From: Zhengitettix transpicula
Lineage: Eukaryota; Arthropoda; Insecta; Orthoptera; Tetrigidae
DNA: 64,000 nt
Assembly: GCA_037074705.1 (NCBI GenBank)
Contig: CM073596.1
Location: 27,626,001 to 27,690,000 of the forward strand
Reading direction: 5' to 3'
Part shown: positions 1 to 13,331 of the stretch, one piece after another
Layout: the number at the start of each line of letters is the position of its first letter
How positions within the stretch are numbered: the stretch's first letter is position 1
Translations under genes and position numbers: made by a program
The notes under the pieces: generated by a model
Seen by the model: the letters and a program-made list of their open reading frames with translations, nothing else
The model's database searches: none
What the model was told of the DNA's origin: nothing

Positions 1-2540
1 ATTTAAATATTTGAAATTGTCTTGTCTATTTCAACACGACCAATTTCTGTCGTGTCTGTCTGCCAACTCAAACTTCACAATATCTTCCTGTGACCTGCAT
101 CTTACCAAGCCTTCCTGATAACTAACTCCCGTCTCGCAAATTTTGAGCGCGCATACCTCTTCCGACAAAGGAACAGTGTTTGGCTTCTTTATTGTTGCTG
201 TGTTCTGTACCGCCGTAAGAATAGATTTATATTTTCTCAAACAATTTGTATTTTCAAATTCACAATTAATGTATTAATTAATTGGCATTACAATATACTT
301 ATAAAATCATGAACATCTTTAACAAAGAAGTTTGAATTATTATTTCTTAAGAGACCTTTCGATTTTATTTGCCATTATGATTCTATAATATTTTCCTTGA
401 ATATTTTAAAAGCCAAGAAGGTATATTTTAAACGTTTAGAACTAATGTTTATCGAATATTATAGTATTTTATACCAAATATTTTACAGAACGATAATGAA
501 AAATATAAGCGAGAGTTCTGTTAATAAATAATAAATAGAAAAAACACTTTGTGATGGTTAAAGATGATTATTTTTTGCAGACCGAAAAATATAATTATGT
601 AACAGTCATTGTCACATTCTACGTGAGACGTATGTCACTCACTGAGGAAAGTGTGGTATGATATTCTTTAATACTTTGTAACTTTTTTTATGTAAATAAT
701 AGATTAATATATATTTTATTTGAAGGCTAATAAAGTTTTTTAAATAAAGTATCATTGATTTTATCAAAATATTCAACCTGAAGTTCTACATAATATATTT
801 CACATTTATTTTCCTGTGTATAAACAAGTTAATGAGTTTTTCAATGTATTATTGTCATTCTTTCATGGCTGTGCCACATTACAGCTCAATTAGAAACGTG
901 GAAAATGGGCGAAAAAATATTATAACCAGTTTTAGACCCCGGCAAAGACCGCTAGTATTATAATAAAAATGCTTTTAAGGTTTTATAATTACTATGTACT
1001 AACTAATAAATACCGCTGGATTTTCAAATTTTATTAAAAACTGTAATTAATATATCTTATATATGGACATTAGAGTAACGTAGTAACAATGGCACACTCG
1101 TTGAAATATATTGTTATTTAGCTTGATCGCTTGTGACGTACAGAATTTTTGTAATGCCCACTCGTGTGTTAACCGAAAAAATAACCAAGCTATTTTCTGC
1201 ATGAACAGGTATAAAATAACCAAATATTTTTTAACAATACACACGACTGCATGTTTTTACTCCTTGAATATTTTTTATATTTTTTTGTTATCATTACAGC
1301 AATAATGAAAGTAGTTCATAAGATTAACAAAAATTTTTTGATCTAATATTGAGGTATAATAAAAAACATATAAAAAACATATAAATGTGTGAGTAATTTG
1401 AAAATCGCGCATGTCTATTTTTAAGTTTTTAAAATAATTACTAATATATTGGGACAACTTAAACAATTTTCAGTATAGTATTAGTATCAAAATTATGTTT
1501 TATTCTGAATGTCCTAGTGAGAATCAAGGTTCCAATGGTGCGGAATGAGTCAAAATTGGATCTTGAAGACTTAAAGTCGAAATCTAAAACCGTTGGTCTT
1601 TTGTTCTAAAGTAATTAACTTGTAACGTCGAAATTAGAAGTTAACACAGTTTCAGCGAATAAATTAGATATTAACATTGTGTGTGCATATTTATTCGGAT
1701 ATAATGTGAAAGACCGTGCTACCACATTTTCACGTTCCTCCTTAACATTCCATTAGGGGTATTTCAGGGAAGGTTCCTGATAAACGGAGAAGCCGCGATC
1801 TCCTCTGTGGTGGAAGGATGTCTCAGATTCCAGAGGCGAGGCGAACTCGGCCTGGTCGGCGGTTAACCACGAAATTGTTCGGCAGCGAAGATTTTCAGTG
1901 TTCCACTCCAACTCCAGAATTACGGAGGTCACAAGGTCACCTGACTTTTTGGGTAACTGGCCAGAAATATCCGAAGGGAGTTGTTCACTTTAAAGCTGGA
2001 AAAATTATGTCTATGGTCTCTAAGCGGAACGGTAAAATTCAGGACGAAGCAAGGAAAGAAAAAGTTTTTGAAATTGGTTGAAACGTAGTTTTTTAGAAAT
2101 CTCATTATTATTACATTTTTCTATACTTATATTCAGACCTGAAAAACAATTAATTAGATACTAATCTCTTGGTCATTTCTAATTTTTATAAGTAACTACC
2201 AACTGGGGCTGAACGTCAACTTATTCAACTCGGCGAACCCCAAACCTCCAAATTCGACTCCGATACATATGTAGATTTCTTCAAACTACTATTTTTAGTT
2301 AAATATATAAATTCAATTATAATTTTAAGACTGGCGTATATTCATTTCCATTTATTAACGCCAATACCCAGTTTTAATTCGTCTCAAGTTAAACACATTT
2401 ATTTTCTTCAATCGTTTATCTAGTTAACCACCATAATCACCTTCTACTGTCCATATATAACATTTATAGGTTTATAATAATTATCAAACAATATCTGACA
2501 TTTACTTTAATATAAATAAATACATTTTTTATGTAAGAAT
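1..2540. other. AT-rich non-coding DNA
   Basis: I find no supported gene. A GC-balanced patch at about 1735-2090 contains an 87-codon open frame, but the translation shows no domain and no splice context. Confidence 0.5.
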
Positions 2541-2745
2541 TAAACTTATTAACAAAACATTAAATAAACTACGTTTCGTCCACTCTTAAGACCTCTTCAG
2601 GTGTAATAATTTTGTATCTAAATTATTCATAACATTTCGCAGTAAAACCATGTCTCTAAATTGATGTGTACTATTTATATACAAATACATTAAACCTGAA
2701 GATGTCCCAAAAGAGGACGAACGTCGTTTATTAAATAATTTTCTG
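2541..2745. repeat. Imperfect foldback with two hammerhead-like motifs (Penelope-type terminal repeat)
   Basis: Two arms of about 65 bp (about 2550-2615 and 2680-2745) are inverted and diverged copies of each other. The left arm carries CTGAAGA...GAAACGT on the minus strand (2571-2600). The right arm carries CTGAAGAT-GTCC-loop-GGAC-GAACGTCG on the plus strand (2696-2726). The arrangement matches the perfect foldback at 42137-42306. Assignment to Penelope-like elements is inferred from the motif and from remnants elsewhere in the window. Confidence 0.5.
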
Positions 2746-5700
2746 TGTATTTGTTTATTTATATTCATAGGTTTAAATCTAATCTGAACATTCAAATAGT
2801 TAAAATCTTCAATTTAAGATAGAGAAATTAAATGTAGTATTTTATTTATTAACATTACAATATTAAAAACGAAAAAAAATTTAAAATGTGAAAAGTTGGG
2901 TTATATATATATATATAATAAACTATCTATACAAACCCACTTGTAATACTTTGTTCCTGAGTTATCATAAGTAACATAGACTTGTAATTGTGTACTTTTT
3001 TGCTTAATTCCTTCAATGATCTTCAATTTTTAAGTTCAACAGTCATGAAATGAAAATCCATATTATAATTAAATAATACTTTACTTTAAATCCAGGAATT
3101 TTTTAGTATTGCTTTTAAATGTTTCACGAATTATTTGATCCGAAACCGATGTTGTCTAACTTTCTTTTTCACGAGAAAGCGGTGGGGCCGATTTCGATTA
3201 AATATTTTGTCGTTGTTTCACACCTCCGTGAGAATGATCTTTGCGTTATAAAATTGCCAAGCAAGTTGGTTGTTATCGGTTTTCACAATGAAACTGTCGG
3301 ACCGACTTAGATTAAACTTTGTTATAAGAAGCTATAAGAATTTTTTTTAGCAATATCAAACTGCCATCCGCCATCTAGAGACTTTATGGTGATCGTCATT
3401 GTTTGGGGAGATATTTTGTACGCTGTATCCGGTTTTTCTCTGATCCCATAAATATGTTATCTTCAATTGTCACCCCAATTTAGATTGCTTTCTAATTATT
3501 GATATAAAAAATTGTTTGCGGGAATAGGCTATAATATAATTGTACAATTACCTGAAAGAATCGGTAAAAAAATTACGTAAAGGAACTTAGTAATGGAACA
3601 AAAATGATAGATCCAAATTGTATCTTGTATAGCATAGATTGGAGACAAAATTTGGTCAACGTTGCATTTGAAAAATAATAAACTTCTTAAAATGCAAACT
3701 GATCATGCACAACGAATCTGTACGTATTTATGGATGATTCTTATAGAAGAAATAAATATTTAAAATACAATATACACTAGGTTTTTTAGGTTTAGTTCAA
3801 CATATTGCAACCATATTGAATTTAGTGATTCTCTCCGATAGTGGAGAATATGAAATCACCAAATCTATGAGATAATTTATGAACGTGTATTGTATATTTA
3901 CGGTTTTGAAATATTATTCATATAATAAATGCGTCCAATTTGGAATGTCTCCTCTCAAGTTCTACGACGACAAATGCGGAGAGATGAGATTTCGGAGGCA
4001 GGAAGCAGCAGGACGAGAATTAAGTTTAAAACAGAACAAAGGAAACTAGAGTGCGATGCAGTTTATCAGATGAACAAAATTCCAAATGTCACGGCACGTG
4101 GGTAGACTGTGGGAAGGGGAGGTGGAATAAATGAACAGCTATTTTGGTACCCATAGAAATGAAACTTACGTCTTCAACTGTCACAAAACATAATCGAGTA
4201 ATGAATTATTCATGCAGCAAGTGCCTCTCTGAATGTTTGCATTGCAACGGGAAGAAAAAACGTTGAATCATGAGGGGATTTGTCTGGAATATCAAAAGTA
4301 TAATTATTTCTTACTGTTACAACTACAGTTTTAATTCTTCGCAATATTGGTGTAAGAAATTCAGAGAGAACATTCTAAAGGAACGTAACAATATATACTG
4401 CAGTTTTCTTTATTTACTCTGACGACTTGAGGGAAAACGTTGCTTAAGGACCTTAATATATCGTATCTGATGAAACAAGGTCAGAGCGACGATTTCAATC
4501 CTCTCCTTTCGCTTTGTTTTCATATATTACTGATGAAACTCGGCCAGGACCTGTCATGAGATTCATCCAGAACATTGATCGCGTAGAAATTGCGAAACCG
4601 AAGAATAGTCTTATTTATAGATTTTATATAACTGTGCCATAAAAATCATGGAAGAGAGCTGGTGAATGTTATCTGAAGAGCGTTAAATTAATTCCTGTAA
4701 TCTAGATACGCCACACAATAATTGTAACGATAAATTAAAAGTACACTGAAGGTCGCTTTCTTACACTTATTTTTTAATTTATTCCGAAACCATATCTTGC
4801 CATCATAATCCCCCACAAAAAATATACTAGATCTACCCAACATCATCCATAAAAAAATCCTTCGTAAAATATCTCGTTTCTGTTAGTACCAAATTTTTGA
4901 TACAATAATTCCAGTGATTTTTAAACTAATTACTTGTGTGGTTCCGCTTCAGAGTTTATTTTCTTCAAAGTACTCAAAGTGTCATTTTTCAACTGGATAT
5001 TCCTTTTATAGAAGAAGGGCATTTTGTAGGGGAATGATCTGGTCGCCATTTTGTTGCCAATAAATCCCTTCGGTCATTGTCCGGCAGATCTACATGCGTC
5101 ATGAATGTTCCGTCGTCGGTCTTCGATTACACTTTCGTATCGCCGTCAGCAGTGTTTCAAGCTGTTTAGGATGTTTGGAGACTATCACCTTTGAAACGCA
5201 ACGCCTGGCGGAATATTGGTTTCACCGTGCGATCACCACTTTGAACCTCTATAACTTTCGACATGGTGCTCTCACGTTGCAACCACCTATTAGACCTTCT
5301 ACAGTGCTGCATTCTGTAGGCTCCTAATGGAACTCACTGTGCTCTTTTAACTTTCATCAAATTTAAGGATAGTAGGTTTGTTAAAATTACAAAGCTAATG
5401 GTCCGATGCTTGAAATGCTCTTGCCGGGTTACATTCTAGTTGGAGATTGACACTCAGATATACCTAGAAACCAACATTATTGCCAATTTATGGTAGAGTG
5501 TATAGTTTAAATTTTCACATTCCATCAAATTTTATTATTTCTGAAGACAAATTGTTGTCCGCAAAATTAGTTGATAATTGCAAATAATTTAATTACCGTG
5601 GCAGAGGCTGCGTGGTTTACTCAGCTTGTTGTGGAGAAATCAGACGGTGACGACAATCAATGCCTGTCTAGGCCAGACTCTTCCCCGCGGCTAATGGGCC

Positions 5701-6344
5701 TTACTTCCTAGAACTAACAGTTCAACCTCCGGCCTCTTGTTCCACAACTAATTACGAGGACAGCTGTCATACTCTTCTTTACTTCACGTGTGTTATGTTC
5801 GTTCTTTACTTAAAATATGGTATATATTTAAATGAACAAGTGTATTATACATACTATTTTAATAAACATATGTGTTTAAATATTATGTATTATAGAAATT
5901 ACTTCAATTCGTCTTCGAAATATAAATTAATTTTCCTTGGCGAAAAAAGTAAGATTTGATCATGTGGCAGCCTCGTTCTCTCAGTCCTCTGGATGATGCA
6001 AGTTTGGGGCTGTACGTTCGTCCCTGGCGACGGTTCGTCTAGGAGTCTCTCTGCACTACCTCTACAACCGCTTCGCTGGATGTCAAATATCGATTTTCTC
6101 GACCAATTTTGGATCGATCTTTCCTGAACTAAGAAATGTGATTGGTTCAGGCAGTCACGTGTTAATTCAGTTTCTGGGGTCTTTGGAGAGATGTTTCCCA
6201 CGGTGTGATAGTCCAGGTAGCCTCCGAGGGTCAACAGCCTACGTGCCTACGTCCAGACCGAACGGATTATCTATCCGCCACGGCGGCGCCTGGTCAAATT
6301 CCAACTTGCCAAGCTCTCAACCCTTTCTAATATCTAATTACATT

Positions 6345-6350
<6 letters not shown>
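2746..6350. other. Anonymous non-coding DNA
   Basis: No gene is supported. GC-balanced patches occur at about 5040-5340 and 5600-5770. A 77-codon frame in the first and a 111-codon minus-strand frame at 5899-6234 have no recognisable domain. A short (TA)n run lies at 2901-2918. Confidence 0.45.

Positions 6351-6377
<27 letters not shown>
6351..6377. repeat. (AT)n microsatellite
   Basis: An uninterrupted AT dinucleotide run just upstream of a RetA copy. Confidence 0.95.
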
Positions 6378-6407
6378 CCAATTATAAACTTTAGTGCTAC
6401 AATTTAC

Positions 6408-6653
6408 TCCCACTTGGTACTTGTCCCACGCCCGTCCGATGACTAGAGGTGAGATTTGTTGTGGGCGACGCAGAATTCCCAACCCCCATGCCTTGACAAC
6501 ATTTGTAGGCAGCTTACCGAGTGTTCCAATGAGAGAAGAGAATGATTCTTGAATTACCTCCAACGCCTGCGACCCCGATGTATACACCTGGGTGTCTCTG
6601 CTTATGGGAACCTTAATTTAGCTCTTCTGGCAAAGAACCAGAGAGTTAAAAAG
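6408..6653 (-). repeat. RetA retroposon family, partial diverged copy
   Basis: The sequence aligns with the central part of the copies at 22771, 43561 and 54403: TTGGTACTTGTCCCACGCCC, the GGCAGCTTACCGAGTGTTCC block and the GCGACCCCGATGTATACACCT block occur in the same order. Both ends are missing. The strand follows the oligo-A tail seen on complete copies. Confidence 0.65.
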
Positions 6654-7354
6654 GAAATAGCACTCGTGGAGAGAGAGAGAGGGGGGAATGTGATAACTCG
6701 ACGGCGAGAGATTTAAATCTACTCGTTGACGTGACAGCTTCTGATTGGTTCTTTTCTCTTAACGAGGTAAGCTGTGACGTCACATACGTTACACTGAAGG
6801 TTGTATGGTTGTTTGCCATCGTCTTAAGCTGCGGACGATAACAGAAACCGGCAGTGAAACTAATCAACTTATACCTTAAATCAAAATTGACATATGGAAA
6901 TTCTCGTTTTTGAAATGGTTAAGTAAGTGATGGAACAGATCACCTTGAAAATATTTCAGAAGAAAGATGATTTAGGAGTTCGTTAAATATTTTTATGACG
7001 TGGATCATTTTTTTTTCATAAATTTTTATTTACTTGTTAAATAATTATCATATATATAGTGGGCAGTGATTATTTTTAATGCATTGTTTAGACAGCTTGG
7101 TTTAACATTTCAGAATAAATTATAGTAATGGAGACAAATTTAAATTCATTTTTGTATTATATGTTAGTTTATTATTCTTGTTGTCTATGAAAGAAAATAT
7201 GTCATTGTTGGGATGGATAATCTGATAATTGACTGTGAGAGAGTATCTTTGGCGTTGTTATTAAAGAAACGCGTAAGAAGAAGAAAAAATTTACGTCTGA
7301 TTTTAATTCATGAATACGAAAGTTGGCCAACTCGGACAAAAATGTAATATAAAT
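6654..7354. other. Anonymous non-coding DNA
   Basis: It contains a purine run (GAGAGAGAGAGAGGGGGG, about 6669-6687) and nothing else I can identify. Confidence 0.45.
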
Positions 7355-7435
7355 TCCACACAACGTTTCTGGGATCCTTGTTCCTTTCGTCAGGTGCTAG
7401 GAAGAGCCTAGAGCAACACAACTGCACTGGTCATG
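7355..7435 (-). repeat. Penelope-type terminal unit with hammerhead-like motif
   Basis: On the minus strand this matches the units at 20285-20370 (plus) and 20845-20935 (minus) almost base for base: GACCAGTGCAGTTGTGT, a short spacer, AGCACCTGACGAAAGGAACAA, then CCAGAAACGTTGTGTGG. The core is at 7362-7393. No coding sequence is attached. Confidence 0.6.
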
Positions 7436-9107
7436 AAGCACGTAATATATTGCATAAAAATTATATATAATTGGTTACGAAATTGTGAAAATAAATAAAT
7501 GTTAGTAACTGAAGTTGATTTTACGTTGATTGTCTCTATCTGTGTGTAATAAATTACTACATTGCAAAGACATTCCTTATTTCATAATATATTTTTTATT
7601 TGTATTCATTGTTGATCGTTGTTAAAAACTGCCACCGGGATCAGTCCCATTCACAGTATATTTGTATACATAATTTTTCCGTTAATATTCTACATGAATT
7701 AATCAGGATCTTTCGGCGAATAACATTTTTTTAATCTTCAAATGTATTTCAGTGGACTCTGCATGGGTGTTTAAACCAAGTAGTCGTCATCCAAACACGT
7801 ATTTTAACAATAAATGTTGAGCAGTAACTCCGCAAATAAAAATAATGATAAAAGGAAAATTTCTGGCATAATTCATGAAGACTACAGTATTTTTTAAAAA
7901 TGATAAGGACAATTTTGATGTATTTTTTTCAGAAATATATTAATACAATGAAGGAACGTTTCCTGTTTTTAATAAAATGAGACCGGTGAGAAGTGCGGTT
8001 CACGATCGAGGATTCTGATAGGATTGTTCCAATATTAAATCACGGGGAAAGATAGACAAATATTGAGGTTATCTTCAAATAATTTACACAGCAGACACGT
8101 TACTATGGTTCGTTAGAGTTATTTTTAAAACTCCGTGATCTGACTTCGAAACATCTGTTGACGTCATTAAAACAACTTGCTGAAAGACGGACGCTGGTTT
8201 CTTGTGTTTATTGGCACTCTGGACCGAGTTCTCTCGACGTATAAATGTTCCACGTCCTCAATGCCAACATCGCTGAGTGATATCGATCCTCGGAGGCTTC
8301 GGCATTCGACACCCGTCACCTTCGCTCTCGGATCTCTTCGTCGTCGCAATTAGCAATGTAGTTGTTATCTCTGCTGAGAAAGAGAACTGTTGTTGACTGA
8401 ACGTCGCGTCTGCGTGTGGGATCGCATCTGTATTCGTCATTAGCATGCGCCGGAGGACCGATATCGTGTTTTCTTCTCGGAGGTTATTTTAGGGAGGCGG
8501 TGACAAACAAAACTAAGAGACCCGCAGCGTGTGCCACTAGAAATCGTGCGTAAGGAAGATGGAGGGGGCGAGGAATATCGTACATTCTGCTTCGAATCCT
8601 CGCGACGTTGCCGTCGGGACGGATTAAATATTTATTACGGATTTATAGGTCTCTGACGTTCGCGATCCCGAGGGCCCTTCAATCACGGAGAACCATGGTG
8701 GAATTTCCGATCACACGTAGGATCTATAATACCATTTTTTCGTGACAGAAGAACACGTGGGAAATAGATTCGTGGATGTCTACTAATAAACATTTGACAC
8801 TCAAATAACAAATACGGTTCAGGACTCCAGCACTACTTTTGAACTAAATTAGTAGGACAATGTAATTATCCTTCAATTCACTTAGCCGAAATAACATATT
8901 CATGAAAACAAGACCAATTACGGCACAAATTTCCGTCTGAAATTGCCCGTTTTCTCTTGTTAAAATTAACTAACACACATTCATTGTATTCATGTTTCCT
9001 TCAGTGTCATTTAATAAAATTCTATTTCGATTTCTCATACACCTCATTACTTATCGATTGCATCTATAACTCCCATTTCTTATTCGTTCAGTGCATTTAT
9101 TTTCTAA
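7436..9107. other. Non-coding DNA with GC-balanced block at about 8160-8790
   Basis: The block stands out from AT-rich flanks and has no convincing protein. Its open frames (60-62 codons) are low-complexity shadows. It could be a regulatory element, judged by composition only. Confidence 0.35.
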
Positions 9108-9874
9108 CTAGCCTTGGTGCACGGCGTTGCCCGTGTACTTATTTTATAAACCCGAAAAATTATTTAATTCTGTATTAATCTTTAGTCAAGAAGTAATTTA
9201 AGCTAAATCTAACTGTTCCTAGTTCCGTACATAATTTCGACCGATAGTGCATTAATTGAACAGCAGTAAAATACATTGAATTTTATTGCTTCAATCCCAA
9301 CAAATATTCCTCCGAATTTCTTTACGAATAGAATACTTTGATATACTCCTCGAGAATTGTCCCTCACTCAGTCTTCAGACATTACGAAAGATTAAAATGA
9401 TGAAATTCTTAGCTAGATTCACAATGTAATCAAATGGTCGCCATATTAGAGTCATTAATATGGCACGAAAATTAACTTACATTTCACGCAAGGATCGTCA
9501 AGTATTTCTTATTGTTTTTTTATTATAATTCGATGTAGTATTACTGGACAAAATTATACTTTTTATTCCATGAAAATATTTCTGCTTTATTTCATTACGG
9601 AAAAAGGAGCTATTTCCTTTGCTCGTCGCGTAGTAACGTCTCTCTTTCGTGTGACGTCATAGTCTCTTGGCGCACAGTAATTTAACACTTAATGATCAGG
9701 TTTTTAAATTATAAATCTTTCCACATTTACGCTAAGGGTTTCTCACCCCCACAGTACCGTTTCTCGTGTTTTGAAGAATGTGTACCAATTTTTGCTGCAA
9801 TCTGTCCACGCGTTTAAATATGTATAGAAATTAGCGTAATACATACATATATACATCCTTTTTTATTATATAGA
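9108..9874 (-). mobile_element. Non-autonomous Helitron-like element, copy 1
   Basis: On the minus strand the element begins TCTATATAATAAAAAAGGATG after an A and ends CTAG before a T, as expected for Helitron insertion between A and T. A short hairpin (CACGG / CCGTG, loop CGTTGC, 9120-9135) lies 8 nt inside the CTAG end. The interior matches copy 2 at 17067-17753 along its whole length in opposite orientation. For example, GCTAGATTCACAATGTAA and GGTCGCCATRTT are shared. No Rep/helicase coding sequence is present. Confidence 0.75.
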
Positions 9875-12800
9875 TATCTTCAGTCCATTATTCGAATGAT
9901 TCCTATTTTTTTCATTGTCACACTGTTACATTACAGTATGCTATATCAAAGAACAATCAGCTAAGCATATCTGCGATCAGACATTAATAAATACACAATT
10001 GAGTTTTTAATGCGTTGTGATCACAATATATTTCTGTGATCTTCATATGTAAAGTTTTTTCTTAAGTTCTACATTGATTTATCATGTTAATGAATCTGTA
10101 TTTCCTTCAACTTTATTGCAATATTTTTCTTTTATATCTTTCTCAAGAAACAAATACAGCGGTGAAGTCCTCTCAGGAATTTCTAGTTTTATTAGTCACT
10201 TATTAGTTGAACAGTTTTTTTCGCTTTTCTCTATGCTTAACAATATTTCTATAATAGATATAAAATCAGCTTCCTTCTTATTATGAGTTAATCATGAAAT
10301 CGTCATCTACTTGCTCTCTGAGTTGATTAATGGAATTATTATTTGGTAATTAAGAGAAGCTCGAGTTACTTACTTGAATGCGCTATACATTTTCTCCGAC
10401 TTCTGTCTAAAACTACATATCTGAAGAAAATTATTTAAATTACGCGAGAAATGAATTATTTGCGAGCATGAAAATGACTGTAATTTCATCTCCGTCTCTC
10501 TCTTTGGATGTGTTCCAAGAAGGTGCCGTTTTCCATAACAGGCATTCCCCCGTTAGGGAGTCTGAAGATGTCTGGACTGCTACAGTTAGTTGCTACATCG
10601 GTCGAGACAGGTCGCTCGCAGAATAAGGACGACGGTGGTAATTATCCTTCGGCTCTGCAGAGACACGTCGCCAAAGTCTGTCCAATTAGGCGCGAACTCC
10701 ATTCCCACAGGCATCGGAAATGTTTCCTTTTCCACTGCTAAATTCAGCTACAGCGACGAAGCGCAAACCAAGGGGAACGAGCAAAAACATAAACGGCTTT
10801 GCGATTTGCGCGTCACCTACGGAAATACGGTAACGTCTTATAAAACCGATCAAATTCCAAATCAAGACCATGTAAAAGTAATTTACACTTGAGTGTGCAA
10901 ACAGTATGCATAATTAAAGTTTATTTATGTTTTTAACTGAACTGCCGCTAAACCGTGCGTGTCCCTTTAATATTCTCGAAATAACTACCACCGTATCGCT
11001 TCTCTTCCATCACTCTGACACCCAATGAAGAGTCTTCCACGGGTCAGCCTGAACTCAATGGGTTCATCACCTTCATATCTAAATAGCGCTCTCTCTTTCT
11101 CTATCTTCCTATGAATTACTGTTTGATACGTTCTATTTTATGTCGGAATTAAGTTCTAGTATTTTCAATGGGCCCTTACAGATGACATCAACAAAAAAAA
11201 AATTCTGACTGCTCCGTCTTTCATTGTCAAATCGGCAGTTGGTTGTCATGCAATAGCCACAGCCTATTATCATTTTAGAATAGTTACATGAACTTTACTC
11301 TACTACTTATTTATATCATGTAAGTTGCTTTGAGTAGGCAATTTACTGCTGGTCTGTTCATTCACTGGATATTTTGTACTTAAATTTTTGTTTAATAAAT
11401 TTATTTGTATCGATTCTTGAAAATGATGCGAATATTTTGTGCCTAAGTAAATACTTACAATGTAAAATTGGGGAACGAAGAAATTAATTCTATAAACGAA
11501 AATCTGAGAACCTCGATGTTCATTCTTAATTTGACTAATATTGATGGCAGTAGAATTTTGAAATTGTTCGATGTTTCCATAAATTTCTCCGAATCGTGTA
11601 TTTAAAATTCTAATTTGTGTTTATTTTTCACTGCTTAATTTAAAGTAATAAATTTACGTTAGAATTTAATGTTGTCATTTATTCAGACCTAAAGTTTGTC
11701 ATTTTAGGTAGTTTTTAAGTAAATTGTTTGACTCGTCCTTTTTTTGTCAATAGAAGATTAATGAAATGGTGAATTCGGCAAACAAGTCTAAGAATATAAA
11801 TTTATAAACACTCTTCCTACAACGATATGATGAAATAACTTGGTACAATTACGTCTATAATAATTTATTAACGTACACAGTTGCAACATTAATTTTCAGA
11901 GAAGAAATTAGCTCACAAATGGTAGTATCCAAGTAGTAAAATCTTTATGATGTTGTAAAAGTGAATAAATATTTGTACACGCACTGTAAAGGTCTGACTC
12001 TGAAGTCAGCTTGATAAATTTTCGATACTAATTCACACAAATAGCCGATAACACTTATAGAATTTGGATCTTCAAAAATATTCGATATTTACAATATGTA
12101 AATAATAATTTTCATTTCTTCAAGAATTAATTTAGTATTATTAAAATTTGTTTGCTGAATTATTAAATGTTTATATAACTGCTAAAATTGTTATCGTACT
12201 TTAAATATTCATTTGCAATATGCAAGTTATTGGAAAGTTTCGTGTTTTATGTCGATCTCTATATGACACTTGAGTGTTAGGTTTTTGCATTTTATAAGCG
12301 TCTATAAATGTATAAATAATTTTTATTCATTTTGTAATTATAATTTCTTCTGTTCACAGTTTTAAGTCGCTTCTCTGGAGAAGAGTCGACTTCTTCCGGT
12401 TGGACCCGTGGTTGTCTCGAGTCAGGTATGACAGTCATCAACACAAAATGCTTGTATTAAATTTTCTAGAAAAAATACGATAAAAGTACCCACATGCTAG
12501 TGGAAGAGAGATGTTAGAATTCCAACTACGCTTTTTGGAAATGACGCATCCGAGAACAGGCATACGACGACCGACTGTATAATGCTTTGAATATTTAATT
12601 GGTGATATACTGCGGTCGTGGAGGAAACGCTTTATACACGCTACCACGGTACAGTAAACGCGCATAATGAAAGTTTTGAAAACGCTGAACATTGCTGAGG
12701 CAACTACACGAACCGTGTGTGTTGTGCGGCGTTGCCGTCTTACGTCAGCTTCAGTGGCTTATCCTTGAAGTCACGAAAAAAATTTATTTAAACTCGGCTA

Positions 12801-13002
12801 TAAATTAACAATCACATTAATAGTCTATACAAAAACTGTTGTAACCTTTAATATCAAAAATGTATTCGTTGACGGTGCATCACCTTCCGAAACAAAGGAT
12901 AACGGGTTCAGGACCATTATAAAATTGATTTTCTTCAAAGAAAATGAATGTCAACTCAAAAAGATACTATTAAACCTGTCGTGGTATATAGAAAGTCGTA
13001 CC
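9875..13002. other. AT-rich non-coding DNA
   Basis: No gene is supported. Overlapping open frames at 10508-10892 (77 and 100 codons on plus, 61 on minus) lie in a GC-balanced patch and show no domain. Confidence 0.45.
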
Positions 13003-13331
13003 AAATGCACAGTAGGAGAAGCGAGAAGATGGAGGGGATTATTGTCGTCAGAGGGGGGGGGGAGATTATCCCTCGGAGACAAGCTTGAATAGTGCTACTA
13101 CTATTTTTAAAAACATTCGTTACATTCTTACGAATGGATATATAGTCGTTTCACCTCATTTATCACCTTTTAACTGGCTGAGTTTTTTGGCGTACAACAT
13201 GTCCTGAACTGAACTAAATATATTTCCTTCCGATAATGTTTTTAGAATATTTTTTACATTACTAATTTACCGTAACAAATTAGCTTCGGTCTACCCTCAC
13301 TACAATCCCAGACCAGTGGACAATTAGTTAT
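13003..13331 (+). repeat. RepB family, copy 1 (diverged)
   Basis: It aligns end to end with 57294-57636: ATGCACAGTAGGAGAAGCGA, GGATTATTGTCGTCAG, a central TTACGAAT...ATATA block, AATATTTTTTACATT, and terminal GACCAGTGGA. It contains a nine-G run at about 13055. The inverted end visible in copy 2 has decayed here. The class of element is unknown. Confidence 0.6.

Noticed and set aside
5899..6234. 111-codon minus-strand open frame
   Set aside because: Composition and length fit chance in a GC-balanced patch. There is no domain or splice context.
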